A stretch of DNA of 64,000 nt from Amylostereum areolatum (Eukaryota > Basidiomycota > Agaricomycetes > Russulales > Stereaceae). Of this stretch, positions 43,027 to 53,560 are shown piece by piece. The first letter of the stretch is position 1, and each line of letters opens with the position of its first letter. A model generated the notes under the pieces. It ran no database searches and was not told where the DNA came from. It saw nothing but the letters and a program-made list of their open reading frames with translations. The stretch is from the NCBI GenBank assembly GCA_012932865.1, contig SAXG01000042.1, positions 124,001 through 188,000 on the forward strand, written 5' to 3'. Position numbers and translations under genes: made by a program.

Positions 43027-43853
43027 AACGCCCCCCAGTCGCGTCATCTGGCGGAGGCAAAGGACTTATATCATCGGCATCTTACAATCGCTTCTCTGTA
43101 CTATCATCTATGACCTCATGTGAGCAATCGTATCCATCGTGTGTGCACCTCTCTACTGTCACGAAGAACAGGCAGACACCCTCGATAACGCTCAAGGTCA
43201 AAATGATTGGACGAGCGACAGGCCGACAAATCGACGCAGAGGCACTGCTTGACAGCGGTGCAGAAGGAATCATCATCAACCGAAGCTTCGCTGAACGCAA
43301 GAAGCTGACTACAAGAAAACTAGAAAACCCGTTCCCTGTGCGTAACGTGGACGGCACCGAGAACATCATGGGCTGGGTGCGTGATACGACGACCCAACGG
43401 ATCCGGATATACTCGCAAGACTCGAAGGCATACCATGAGGAAGAAGCTGAGTTCTTCATCACTGACATCGGTGATCACGATATGATCCTTGGAACAGACT
43501 GGCTCGATGAGCATAACCCCACCATAGACTGGCAGCAAGATCGTGTTGACATGCTCCGCTGCCCTCCCTCTTGCACCCTCTCCGAACCGACCGTGACGAA
43601 CCTTGCAACAAAGCCGCGAACACCATCGTCGACCCGATCACAGCAAAAGGTTCGAGCTGATGCGGCCCCTAAGGTACCTCTAGCCCCGGACGACCCATTC
43701 CCAGAACCAGTGTATGTCTCCTGGGCCCCTATCCCTACGTATGTCATCCCCGCGCGCAGGGTCAAAGGAGTTCGCATCCGCACATTCCATCTCTCACCTT
43801 TACCTGCCCGCCTTTTCACTGAAGACGACGACGAACGACCCAGGGTCTTCTGA
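43023..43853 (+). CDS. E2 protease part of pol
   Basis: Retropepsin with active site ALLDSGAEGIIINRSFAERK and the C-terminal signature ITDIGDHDMILGTDWLDEHN. The frame overlaps the gag stop by four bases and is shifted, as in Gypsy elements using frameshifting. It ends at a TGA at 43851-43853 (RPRVF stop DWEINGLRRAG). The following RT is in the same frame, so this stop interrupts a formerly continuous Pol. At the matching place E1 has no stop. Confidence 0.85.
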   Translation: MKRPPVASSGGGKGLISSASYNRFSVLSSMTSCEQSYPSCVHLSTVTKNRQTPSITLKVKMIGRATGRQIDAEALLDSGAEGIIINRSFAERKKLTTRKLENPFPVRNVDGTENIMGWVRDTTTQRIRIYSQDSKAYHEEEAEFFITDIGDHDMILGTDWLDEHNPTIDWQQDRVDMLRCPPSCTLSEPTVTNLATKPRTPSSTRSQQKVRADAAPKVPLAPDDPFPEPVYVSWAPIPTYVIPARRVKGVRIRTFHLSPLPARLFTEDDDERPRVF

Positions 43854-44006
43854 GACTGGGAGATCAATGGCCTGCGTCGTGCTGGGATTCTTCCTGAAGT
43901 TGACGGCCCCAACCCGGAGGCAGTACCAATCCGAGCGGGCTTCACCAAGGCGCAAGAGCTTGCAGAGCACTCAAGGGAAAATGCACGCCCGCAAACCTTT
44001 GAAGAC

Positions 44007-47000
44007 TTGGTTCCCCCTCCATACCGCGACTTTGCACCTGTATTCGACAAGAAAACCTCTGAACGACTACCCGACCGGCGACCATGGGATCATGCCATCG
44101 ACATGAAGGACGGCTTCGAACCCAAGCCCTGCAAGATCTACCCGCTCTCCCCCTCCGAGCAGATCGAGCTCGATACCTTCCTCGACGACCACCTGAAGAA
44201 GGGCTACATTCGCCCATCGAAATCACCGCAGGCAAGTCCGTTCTTCTTCGTCAAAAAGAAAGATGGGAAGCTGCGGCCTGTACAGGACTATCGAGAGCTG
44301 AACAAGGGTACCATCAAAAACGAGTACCCCTTGCCGCTGATCTCAGAAATTGTCGACCGCCTCAAAGGTGCAAAGATCTTCTCCAAGATGGATGTCCGCT
44401 GGGGGTACAACAACGTCCGCATCAAGGAAGGCGACAAGTGGAAGGCTGCGTTCAAGACGAATCGTGGCCTCTTTGAACCTACGGTGATGTTCTTCGGCCT
44501 TATGAACTCCCCCGCGACGTTCCAGGCAATGATGAACGAACTTTTCAAGGATCTTATCGACTCGGGCAAAGTCATCATCTACATGGACGACATCCTCGTA
44601 TTCACTCAAACTATGGAGGAACATCGTGCCATAGTGCGACAGGTTCTCCAACGCCTACAAGACAATGACCTGTTCCTTAAGCCAGAGAAATGCGTCTTCG
44701 AGCAGGACTCCGTTGAATACCTCGGACTCATTATCTCACACAACAAGATCGCCATGGACCCCGTCAAGGTAGCTGGTATCCAGGACTGGCCTACACCCCG
44801 GATGGTCAAGGATGTACAATCCTTCCTCGGATTTGGTAATTTCTACCGACGCTTCATCAAGGATTTCTCCAAGATCGCACGACCTCTGTTCGACCTGACA
44901 AAGAAGGACTGCACATGGAATTGGTCGACGGAATGCCAGACGGCGTTTAACGCACTTAAAGCTGCGTTCACCTCCTCCCCTGTCTTAGTTATGCCTGATC
45001 CAAGGAAACCCTACCTCGTCGAAGTTGACGCCTCGGACTTTGCTACTGGAGGTATACTCTCGCAGAAAGGTGACGACGGTCACTGGCATCCAGTGGCGTA
45101 TCTGTCCAAGGCCCTATCGGAACCGGAACGCAACTACGACATCTACGACAAGGAGCTACTCGCAATCATCCGTGCGCTCGAAGCCTGGCGCCACTACCTC
45201 GAAGGCGCCCCCGACACCGTCGAAATCTGGACAGACCACAAGAACCTGGAGCACTTCAAGACGGCACAGAAGCTGAGCCGCCGACAGGCACGTTGGGCTC
45301 TATTCCTCACTCGATTTGACTTCGCGCTCGTTCACAAACCAGGAGTATCCCATCGCCCAGACCCAATGTCCCGACGACCTGATCACAAGCAGGGCATTGA
45401 GAATGACAACAAGGAACGTATCTTGCTCGACCCCAAGTACTTCCAGATACGTGCAACAAGGCCAGGAGCAGTAACCTCCCTTGGCGATGTCGAACTCCGA
45501 CGACGTATCCGCGACTGCAAGACCAAGGACATCGAGGTCGTTCAAGCTCTGGACGCCATCTTACGGAATGGACCACGTACACTCGTCAAGAACCTTCAAG
45601 AGTGGAACTACGAAGAAGGCCTGGTCCTGTTTAGAGGAAAGGTATATGTCCCTGCAGACGACGAGTTGCGACGCGACATTGTCAAAATGTACCATGAATC
45701 GCCCCTGGCTGGACACCCCGGTCGCTTCAAGACTTACGAGCTTGTGAGTCGTGAATATTGGTGGCCTGGCATGTCTGTCTTTGTCCGCGACTTTGTAGCA
45801 GGATGCGCAACCTGCCAGTCGACGAAGACACAGAGCAGCCGACCCCACGTCGACATGATCCCAAACGAAGGTACCCGATCGACCGTTTGGCGTCATCTCC
45901 ACCGACTTCATCGTCGAACTCCCTGACTGCGAAGGCTATAATGCCGTCAATGTCGTGGTCGATCGCCTCACCAAGATGGTGGTTACCACCCCATGTACAA
46001 CGAAGATCACCAGTGATGGCACAGCTGACATTCTCTTCGACAAGGTATACCGACACTACGGCTTAGCAGACAAGATCATCTCGGATCGTGGACCCCAATT
46101 TGCTGGACAGGTGATGCGTACACTCAACGAGAAGCTCGGGATCAAGTCCGCCCTCAGCACAGCGTATCACCCACAGACAGACGGCCAAACCGAACGCGAG
46201 AACCAGAACCTCGAGCAGTTCCTGCGAGTATTCTGCAACTACCGTCAAGACGACTGGGTGAAGTGGTTGCCCTTCTTCGAGTTTTCTCACAACTCTCGCA
46301 CCCATGCAGCTACTGGAAAGGCTCCCTTTGAAGTCCTCTACGGCTTCCTCCCCAACATGTACCCATCCGTAAACCTGTCCTCAAAGGTCCCTGCAGTTGA
46401 AGAACGCCTCCGTCAACTTGAAGAAGTCCGACAGGAGATCAAGGCCAGCCTTGCCCTCGCATCAGACTTGATGAAGCACTACAATGGCGACACGGTCAGC
46501 GAATCAACGCAGTTTGCCGTCGGAGACAAAGTATGGCTAGAAGGCAAAAATCTGAAGACGACGAGACCGAAAGCTAAGCTTGCTGCCAAACGATTCAGAC
46601 CCTTCGAAATCATTGATGTCATCAGCCCAGTCAACTACCGCTTGAAGCTGCCGAAGACGTGGCGAATCCATCCAGTCTTCCATGCCTCGCTGCTCACCGC
46701 GTACAAGGAGACAGCCGCTCACGGGCCAAATTATGAACAGCCGCCACCAGACCTCATTGACGATGAAGAAGAATATGACGTTGAAGACATTGTCGACTCT
46801 AAACCAACTCGTAACAAGAAAGGCATTCAGTACCTCGTCAAGTGGGCCGGCTATCCCGACTCCGAAAACACCTGGCTCCCGCGTTCGTCGCTCTCAAAGG
46901 TTACCGACATGATTGACGCTTTCCACAAGCACCATCCAAATGCGCCCCGCCCTGTGCGTTCCCTCGGCATCTCCTTTGACGATTTCCTTGCATCCACCCT

Positions 47001-47118
47001 TGCAGATGACATCGCGCTCCAGGCGAAAGCGCGTCTTAAAGGGGGGGTAATGTCACGGATCGCTCCATTTCTTTCTTCGTTTGCAGACCTTGTACACGCG
47101 ACGCGTCACGGCACATGA
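44007..47118 (+). CDS. E2 reverse transcriptase, RNase H, integrase and chromodomain
   Basis: RT fingers and palm (YIRPSKSPQASPFFFVKKKD, KLRPVQDYRELNKGTIKNEY) with catalytic YMDD at about 44580. RNase H (EVDASDFATGGILSQKGDDG, YDKELLAIIRALEAWRHYLE). Integrase zinc finger (HESPLAGHPGRF ... GCATCQSTK) and core (VVDRLTKMVVTTPC, DKIISDRGPQFAGQVMR, STAYHPQTDGQTERENQNLE). C-terminal chromodomain (GIQYLVKWAGYPDSENTWLP). The frame breaks near 45880: it first runs to a false end at 45926, and the integrase core resumes in the next frame before the ATG at 45955. Confidence 0.9.
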
Positions 47119-47470
47119 CTTTCCTTCGCATCACATGCTCCAACGACGTCATTGCCCGAACTTCCGAACGGCGTTCCGCACCCTTATCTATGACATCATT
47201 GCTCCGGACTTCCGTCCTCCTCCCCATGACTCCTTTCTTATTGTTCCCCCCGCTTGCACCACTATCGCATCACATCGCACCATCGGTCCCACTTGTATAT
47301 AAGGACAGTATCCCTTTTCCCTTTTCCTCAGACTGTCCATCTCGTCGTACGGTACTGTAGCGCACGTTGCACTACCCTAGACCCCGGCACTCTCGAATCT
47401 ATTTTCTTCTCGCTCCTCCCATCGTCGCGACTTAGGCGGTTCATCGGTCTCATAAACTGCGTTTCTGACA
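47051..47470 (+). repeat. 3' LTR of E2 (420 bp)
   Basis: Same length and ends as the 5' LTR, with about four substitutions (for example CGGCGTTCC here versus CGGTGTTCC). Confidence 0.93.
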
Positions 47471-47889
47471 TTGAGCTCCTCTGCAAAGAGCACACCTGGA
47501 AAGTCCACGGAGTCAACTGCCGCATTTACGAGTGGCACTGGAACCACGGTCACGGTAGGCAGACAATCCTCTGCCTCTACACTCGCATTGTTGTGCGCTT
47601 CGATATAGATCAGAACCGCTTCGAGTTTTCCATCCATTCCCCCACCTGGCACACCTGTTCCAACACCCATCTGCCACCATCACTCGTCCGTCAAAGCTTC
47701 CCCACCATCTATAACTTTGCCCTCCCTACGCCCGAATCTACTCCGCCACCACCACTCCGTTGAACGATCACCAGCCGCAAGGAGCTGCAACAGCGTCGTC
47801 ATCAGCACAAGATCCGCCAGGCTCTCAAGGCCTCCTACCTCACCGCTCGCCTCTTAGGCCATCGCCCTATCGCGGCGGACTTTTTCTAG
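47471..47889 (+). pseudogene. E1 ORF1, second half after the E2 insertion
   Basis: Continues the frame broken at 40377: ELLCKEHTWKVHGVNCRIYE, ILCLYTRIVVRFDIDQNRFE, FSIHSPTWHTCSNTHLPPSL, a TGA at 47761-47763 (PPPLR stop), then in the same frame YLTARLLGHRPIAADFF. The first half at 40183-40377 (PIFIAFNLQTFNSNHDAPFP) also has a stop before the insertion. So E1 ORF1 is decayed, but the ends match E2. Confidence 0.65.
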
Positions 47890-49604
47890 ACACCACCATC
47901 GCTTCCGAATCCTCCCCCCGTGCCACCACTCCAGACTTCCCTCTCGGCTTCACTCGTGGAGCTAACCCAGGCGAGTACTACGCCCTCACCCTCGGTGGAC
48001 GACGAACCGTACATTGGACACACGACGACGGAGTCACTGCCCAGTGGTACTTCAACAACGAGGAAGGTTTCCCTTACGTCGAACAGACTGATATTGACGT
48101 TGCGGCGCAGGAGCACGACCGTATCTATAACCCCCAGACCCCCAAACGAGAAGAAGTCGCCACTGCTTCTCAAGAAGAAGGCTCCCCTCCACCTCCACCG
48201 CGACGAGACCAGCCTTGGTCTGTTCCCCTTGGTATCAGATTCGACGAGCGTATAGAGAAGTGGTACGCCTACAAGAAGAACGGACGCGCAGTCGTAGAGT
48301 GGTATCCCAGCTTCTACGACACAGACGTTGATCGTTGGACCTGGGCCACAGGTGAAAAACCATTCCTCTTAGACGAAGAACTCGAGGTCGCTGCAGAAGC
48401 ATTCTACAGGATCACCCTTGCACACAACGAACGTGTCGCATCCTTCCGCAACGCACTCGCAGTTTCCCTGCCCCTCTCTACCCCAGGCTCTCCAGCCGTT
48501 CAAAGTCCCCATCAGTCCCCTGCAGCCCCTGTTAACCCTCTTCCCCCATTTCAACCGCCCGCAACCACCATGTCTCAACCAGCCTCGACCACCCCTACCC
48601 CCTCCACCGGCGAGATAGGCGTTAAGCCTAAGCCATTCACTGGTGATTGCAAAGAGTCGTGTCACTTCAAAAATGCCGTCCACATGTTCCTTAGGGAAAA
48701 CAGCAAGAAGTATGCAAGCGACGATGACCAGATACAGCTGATGCTTTCCCTGATGGAAGGCTCAGTCGCTGGCGTATGGGCAGAGCTGTGCCAGGAGGAG
48801 ATCCTCGATGCTGAGGATAATAAGCCAGCGGGTACGACCACTCGTACAAAGTGGCTCACCCTCAAGGAGGTCCTCGCCCAGTTCGACAAGGACTTCAAGC
48901 AGTTTGACGAGACCATCACCTCTCAGAACGCCCTTGCAGACCTCAGGCAGGGCAACCACCCCGTGCAGCAGTACATCACCGAATTCGAGTCCCTCCTCCC
49001 ACGCTCAGGATTCCAAGGCGAGTCCATTCTCTACTTCTTCAAAGAAGGATTGAACAGTGGCCTTCGCAAGGAATGCGAGAGGACTTGGCCGCTCCCTACC
49101 ACTATTGACGACTGGAAGGTTCGTGCATGTGCGCTCAATGAAGCCTTTCTCCACAACCGCCGGCTCGCATCGCCTGCAGACCGGAAGCAGAAGACCTCGT
49201 CATCGGCCACTAGCGCACGACCCTCATCCTCCACCAGCAGTGGACCACGCGTTGGAGCAGTCAGCACCCAAGGAGGGCGTCCAGGACGTCTCACTGATGC
49301 TGAGCGCGAGCGCCTGCGCAAGGAAGGTGGTTGTTTCCTCTGTCGCCAACCAGGTCACATGCTGCGCGACTGCCCGAACAAGGACTCGAGCAGTGGAAGA
49401 CATGTAGGAGCGTTGGAAACTGACTCAAACACAGGAGTACCCTCCGCGCGTGCTCCCTCGTCCCCTCAAGCAGCAACAACCTCAAATGCGGATCCAGTCA
49501 AGGAGATGTCGGTCCTGATCAACAAAATGAAGAAGTTGGGCAAGGAGGAGCGTGAGGAGGCCGCGGCGATGTTGAAGGATCTCGCTGGCGGTTTGGATTT
49601 TTAG
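47760..49604 (+). CDS. E1 gag, intact
   Basis: A 614-codon frame starting at a TTG, with no ATG until MSQPASTT. It reads GEYYALTLGGRRTVHWTHDD, a second similar block (GIRFDERIEKWYAYKKNGRA, VVEWYPSFYDTDVDRWTW), then the capsid (GVKPKPFTGDCKESCHFKNA, LMLSLMEGSVAGVWAELC, VQQYITEFESLLPRSGFQGE) and a CCHC knuckle CFLCRQPGHMLRDC. It overlaps the end of ORF1. Homologous along its length to the E2 gag including the ATG-less upstream part. Confidence 0.85.
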   Translation: MNDHQPQGAATASSSAQDPPGSQGLLPHRSPLRPSPYRGGLFLDTTIASESSPRATTPDFPLGFTRGANPGEYYALTLGGRRTVHWTHDDGVTAQWYFNNEEGFPYVEQTDIDVAAQEHDRIYNPQTPKREEVATASQEEGSPPPPPRRDQPWSVPLGIRFDERIEKWYAYKKNGRAVVEWYPSFYDTDVDRWTWATGEKPFLLDEELEVAAEAFYRITLAHNERVASFRNALAVSLPLSTPGSPAVQSPHQSPAAPVNPLPPFQPPATTMSQPASTTPTPSTGEIGVKPKPFTGDCKESCHFKNAVHMFLRENSKKYASDDDQIQLMLSLMEGSVAGVWAELCQEEILDAEDNKPAGTTTRTKWLTLKEVLAQFDKDFKQFDETITSQNALADLRQGNHPVQQYITEFESLLPRSGFQGESILYFFKEGLNSGLRKECERTWPLPTTIDDWKVRACALNEAFLHNRRLASPADRKQKTSSSATSARPSSSTSSGPRVGAVSTQGGRPGRLTDAERERLRKEGGCFLCRQPGHMLRDCPNKDSSSGRHVGALETDSNTGVPSARAPSSPQAATTSNADPVKEMSVLINKMKKLGKEEREEAAAMLKDLAGGLDF

Positions 49605-50276
49605 AACGCCCCCCAGTCGCGTCGTCTGTGGGTGGCAGAGGTTTTTCTATGGCATCGTCAAATTGTTTCTCTGTACTATCATCCATGCAATTCAGTGAGC
49701 GTGTCCTTCCAACCTGCTTGAAACTGTCAATGGTCACGAAGAATAGGCACACACCCTCAATATTGCTGGATGTCAAACTGATTGGACGAGTCACTGGAAG
49801 AAAAATCGACGCTGAAGCGCTGCTGGATAGCGGTGCTGAAGGCATTATAATTAACCGAAGATTTGCAGAAAAGAAAGGGCTCTCGTTAGATACCCTCGAC
49901 CGCCCGTTCCCTGTCCGCAATGTAGATGGGACGGAGAACATAATGGGATGGGTACGTCATTCGACTACCCAGCGTGTTCGCATCTACGTGCAATCCACAG
50001 AATCGTATCATGAAGAAACAGCCGAATTCTTTGTCACGGACATCCATCAGCAAAACTCTGAGTACTTGAGGTGTACTTGGACTTGGAGCAAGTACCTTGG
50101 CCTTGGAGATTTGCCTTAGAAGAGCTTGGCCTTGGAATAAATTGACTTGCAGCCTTGGTGAAATCAATATAGCTTGGAATTGACCTTGGAATTTTAGTAG
50201 TATACTTGGGCCCTTGCAGATTTAGTCGATGCCTTACAAGAGACTTGAGTTTTGTGCCATACAAGTCTCGACAGAT

Positions 50277-50304
50277 GCTAAGTCGCGACTTCTCGCGACT
50301 TAGC
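50277..50304. repeat. perfect hairpin inside TIR-A
   Basis: GCTAAGTCGCGA, loop CTTC, TCGCGACTTAGC. TIR-B has the related GCTAAGTCGCGACTCGCGAC at 54276. In both elements it sits just before a TCACGTGAG motif. Confidence 0.85.
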
Positions 50305-50344
50305 GGGTTGACGACACGAATGGTCACGTGAGGTATAATTTTCG

Positions 50345-51694
50345 TTGATCTCGCCGGCGCGTCGTCCTTCCTCTCCTTGCCTTCGACCACGACCTCAATC
50401 GTTGTCATTGGCCACTGGGTTCGTCGTCGTCGCCATCTGTCGCCGCCATCCGCCGTCGACGCTGTCGTCGCCGTTGTCACCACCTCCACCACCTTCAGCC
50501 ACTTCACTCCCTTCTTCACCAAGTCCTCGTCGCTACTGCCACGTCATCAACCCCACCATCGTCCTCGGGTCTCGTCTCGCTCCCGCCGTCGCCTCGTCTC
50601 CACCCCCGCTGTCGCCTCGTCTCCACCCCCGCCGTCGTCCTCGACCCCGCCGCCACATCACACCCTCAATGCCTCCGCCGCCGTGCCCCCAATGCCCTTA
50701 CACTCGCTTTCAATGTCCTCATCATGCCTGCGCCCTGTCCTCAAACACCTCCGCCCTCGTCCTCAACCTCAACACCCTCAACGCTCGCGCCCGCAACACG
50801 GACGCCCTCACCACACTCACCCGCGACCGCTCCCCCGCGACAGGTGCGTTCGTCGTCTCCAACGCGCACACCACCAACGCGCACACTCCCGTCGCCTCAT
50901 CGCTCACGTCTTTGCCAGGTCCGACATCAACGTCCGTCTCCCCAACTTCCACACCCCATTGCGCTTCATCCCCACGTCCCCAACACTCGGAACATCCACA
51001 TCCCTCCCGCGCTCAACGACCGCGCCCCAGTCGCCTCAACGCTTGTGCCCACGACACGAGTACTCCCGTCATGCTCAATACTCGTGCTTGTGGTGCTACA
51101 ACATGCACACATCACGCTCGACGTTCACGCCCGCAACACGGACTCCCTCGTCACCCTCCTTCGTCATCGCTCACCGGCAACACAGACGTCTTTGTCATCC
51201 CCAACGCCTCCAACGCCATCGCACTCAACGCCGGTTTCCCCGGTCCCCCTTGTGCTCACCCTGCGCCCCGACACGAACACCCTGTTGCGCTCAATGCCTG
51301 CGCCCCCAACTCGGACACCCTTGTCAGTCCCAACGCCCTCATTCCCGCCCCAATGCCCGCCTCCTTGTCGCTTCAACCTTTGTCACCTCGTCACACTCAA
51401 CAGTTGCGCCCCCCAACACAGGCTCTGTCGTCATTCTCAACAGCCACCGCTCGCCCAGTACCCACACGCCCGTTGCGCTCAACAGCCGCGCCCGAAACAT
51501 GTACGGATTTATTACGTCATCCCACGCGTCCCCATCACGCTCACCGACCGCACCCACATCGCGCTCAGTGTTCCCCATCGCTTCAACACTCACGCTATCA
51601 TGCTTGCATTGCTTTCAACGACTGCGCCCCCGCTCCCATTGCCCGCCACCGCGCTGTCCACGCATGTGTGACTGTAGTTGCTAGTCACCCGTAG
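50345..51694 (+). repeat. C-rich low-complexity core of TIR-A
   Basis: Degenerate CAACGCC/CTCGTC/CACACTC-type repeats. All three forward frames are open together over most of 50724-51671, so the long ORFs (His/Pro/Arg/Ser/Thr-rich) come from composition and are not convincing genes. Confidence 0.6.
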
Positions 51695-52656
51695 CTGTAC
51701 CCATATCTCATAGTGTACCCCATGTCTAGAATTTGATTAATTATTATATGCTTTTCTACCCCTAATTTGTGTGCACACAATCACTTGAATATACCTTGGG
51801 AGTTCCTTGCAGTACATGAAGCCACTTGACCATGCCCTTGAGCATTTAACTCTAGCTTGAGGGTCCTGGGCAATGGCCTTTATGACCTTGAGAACTACTT
51901 ACCAAGGTCACCCCCAAGTACAAAATGTACTTGGGGCCCTTGGCCAAGGAACGGACCCGGCTTGGGCAAGGCACATGTTACTTGGAGCTTGGGGCCTTGG
52001 GGGCCTTGCCCAAGGACCCCAAGGCCCTGTCAAGTACTCAGAGTTTTGCTGATGTCGGTGATCACGACATGATCCTAGGAAGTGACTGGTTGAAGGAGCA
52101 TAACCCAGAAATCAACTGGGATGGAGAAGAAGTCGACATGACACGCTGCCCACCCACTTGCGTCCTACACAAACCTCCGGTCAAGAAGCTTCGCATCAAA
52201 CCTGAACATCGGTCTGGGCCACAACCACCCATCAATGTCGTTGAAGCTGACGAGGTTGAAGTCGAAGAACCTCGTGTCCACACGGTGACCAACCACCCAA
52301 GCAACACGAAGTACGTGATCCCTGCCCACCGTGTACAGCATGCTCGTGTTCGTTCTCCCCGCCGTACACCTTCAGGCGCAAAGTGGTTCACAGAAGATGA
52401 CGACGAGCAGTCGGACATCGTCCTGGCTTCATGGACCCAAGACGGCCTATGTGCTGCGGGAATCGTAAAGGAAGTCACCCTTGAACAACTAGCACGAGAA
52501 GAACAGTCCAACGACCTCGCCATACGTACCACCTTCACCAAGGCGCAACAGCTTGCGGAACAGGCGGCTGATGTCAAGATGAAAACATTTGAAGATATGG
52601 TCCCTGAGCAATATCACTCATTCAAGTCGGTGTTCGACAAAGCTACGTCTGAACGT

Positions 52657-53077
52657 TGTTAAGGACGGTCCTTATCACGTGACAAGTGGCTCAGGCTACA
52701 GTACTCGTGTGTTGTGAGAAGTGGGATCAGGTGATCCAGACGTCTCGGTTATACGAAGGGTGAGGTCGATAAGCGAAGCAGTAAGTCTTCACGGAAGACT
52801 TAGGCGAGCTTTCAACTTAGTTACTTTAGGCTCTCTTTAGTAGCTTTAAGAGGAGGTTCTATTTAGAACAGTCCTGTATTTACAAAGAGAACGAGCTGGG
52901 GAATAGCTCGTTCATTGAGCCTCCTTTTATAAGAAAGGAGGTCGAGTAAACATATGTACATTGAGCGACGGTTGTATCAAGTATCTACGGGGACGAGACT
53001 GTGGCACCGTCGTGGCTATGCCGTTGAGATGGTGACGATATGTGGCACCGTTGTGGCTATGCCGTTGAGACGGTGAC
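52657..53077 (-). repeat. partial LTR of E3, extra tandem copy
   Basis: 421 bp almost colinear with 53078-53560 but lacking one internal 42-bp-type unit and the last 60 or so bases (plus-strand right end). Begins TGTTAAGGACGGTCCTTA, a terminal palindrome. Contains CCTCCTTT-TATAAG-AAAGGAGG, placing a TATA box in a hairpin loop. Confidence 0.75.
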
Positions 53078-53560
53078 TGTTAAGGACGGTCCTTATCATG
53101 TGACAAGCGGCTCAGGCTACAGTACTCTTACGCGTGAGAGGTGGGATCAGGTGATCCAGACGTCTCGGTTATACAAAGGTGAAGGTCGATAGACGAAGCA
53201 GTAAGTCTTCGCAGAAGACTTAGGCGAGTCTATCAACTTAGTTGGCTTAGGATTCTCTTTAGTGCTTTAAGAGGAGGTTCTATTAAGAACAGTCCTGTAT
53301 TTACAAAGAGAACGAGCTGGGGAATGGCTCGTTTGTTGAGCCTCCTTTTATAAGAGAGGAGGTCGAGTAAATATATGTACATTGAGCAACGATCACATCG
53401 AGTATCTACGGGGACGTGACTGGGGCACAGTCAAGGCTGCGTTGTCGAGATGCCGACGAACAGTGGCACTGTCGTAGCTGTGTTGTTGAGATGCCGATGA
53501 ACTGTGGCACAGTCACGGTTGTGTCGTCGGAACGGTTACGAGCTTGAACGAGTTGTAACA
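53078..53560 (-). repeat. 3' LTR of E3 (483 bp)
   Basis: On the minus strand it starts TGTTACAACTCG directly after a polypurine tract and ends GGACCGTCCTTAACA. Contains three units of a 42-bp-type repeat (GTGGCAC-GTC...GTTGAGATGCCGA). TATA-in-hairpin as in the partial copy. Confidence 0.75.

Larger units (their letters stand above)
40378..47470 (+). mobile_element. Ty3/Gypsy chromodomain retrotransposon E2, nearly complete, nested in E1
   Basis: Two 420-bp LTRs (40378-40797, 47051-47470) with TGTCAC...TGACA ends and only about four mismatches by eye, flanked by a perfect 5-bp duplication TTGAG (40373-40377 and 47471-47475). Between them: primer-binding site, ATG-less ORF1, gag, protease, and RT-RNase H-integrase-chromodomain. 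A G-rich polypurine tract (AAAGGGGGGGTAA) precedes the 3' LTR. Two lesions, a TGA at 43851 and a frame change near 45880, suggest the copy is young but not autonomous. Confidence 0.93.
50045..52054. mobile_element. TIR-A: 2,010-bp non-autonomous element with 25-bp inverted ends
   Basis: The left end begins CATCAGCAAAACTCTGAGTA and the reverse complement of the right end is identical for 25 bases. It is flanked by TC (50043-50044 and 52055-52056), a 2-bp duplication that restores the E1 protease frame when removed. Inside: a CTTGG-rich subterminal stretch (GTACTTGGACTTGGAG), a 12-bp-arm hairpin at 50277-50304, a C-rich stretch with almost no stops (50345-51694), an AT-rich stretch, and another CTTGG-rich end. 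No transposase or other known protein. TIR-B is a relative. Confidence 0.8.
39811..52656 (+). mobile_element. Ty3/Gypsy retrotransposon E1, interrupted twice and 3'-truncated
   Basis: Parts, in order: 5' LTR 39811-40182; primer-binding site 40185-40194; first ORF start 40183-40377; insertion of E2; remainder of first ORF from 47471; gag 47760-49604; protease to 50044; insertion of TIR-A; protease end and linker 52055-52656. At 52656 it is cut by the LTR of element E3. Its RT, RNase H, integrase and 3' LTR were not found in the window. Layout and proteins are close to E2. Confidence 0.85.
49628..52674 (+). pseudogene. E1 protease part of pol, split by TIR-A
   Basis: First half 49628-50044: VKLIGRVTGRKIDAEALLDS GAEG (active site), PFPVRNVDGTENIMGWVRHS, ETAEFFVTDI. 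The TIR-A insertion follows. Second half from 52055: GDHDMILGSDWLKEHNPEIN, WDGEEVDMTRCPPTCVLHKP, AKWFTEDDDEQSDIVLASWT, RTTFTKAQQLAEQAADVKMK, ending SVFDKATSER where the E3 LTR cuts it at 52656. Removing TIR-A and one TC restores the frame across the site. Confidence 0.8.

Noticed and set aside
50345..51694. Long His/Pro/Arg ORFs in TIR-A as transposase genes
   Set aside because: Three frames are open at once and the sequence is low complexity, with no catalytic motif; best explained by composition.
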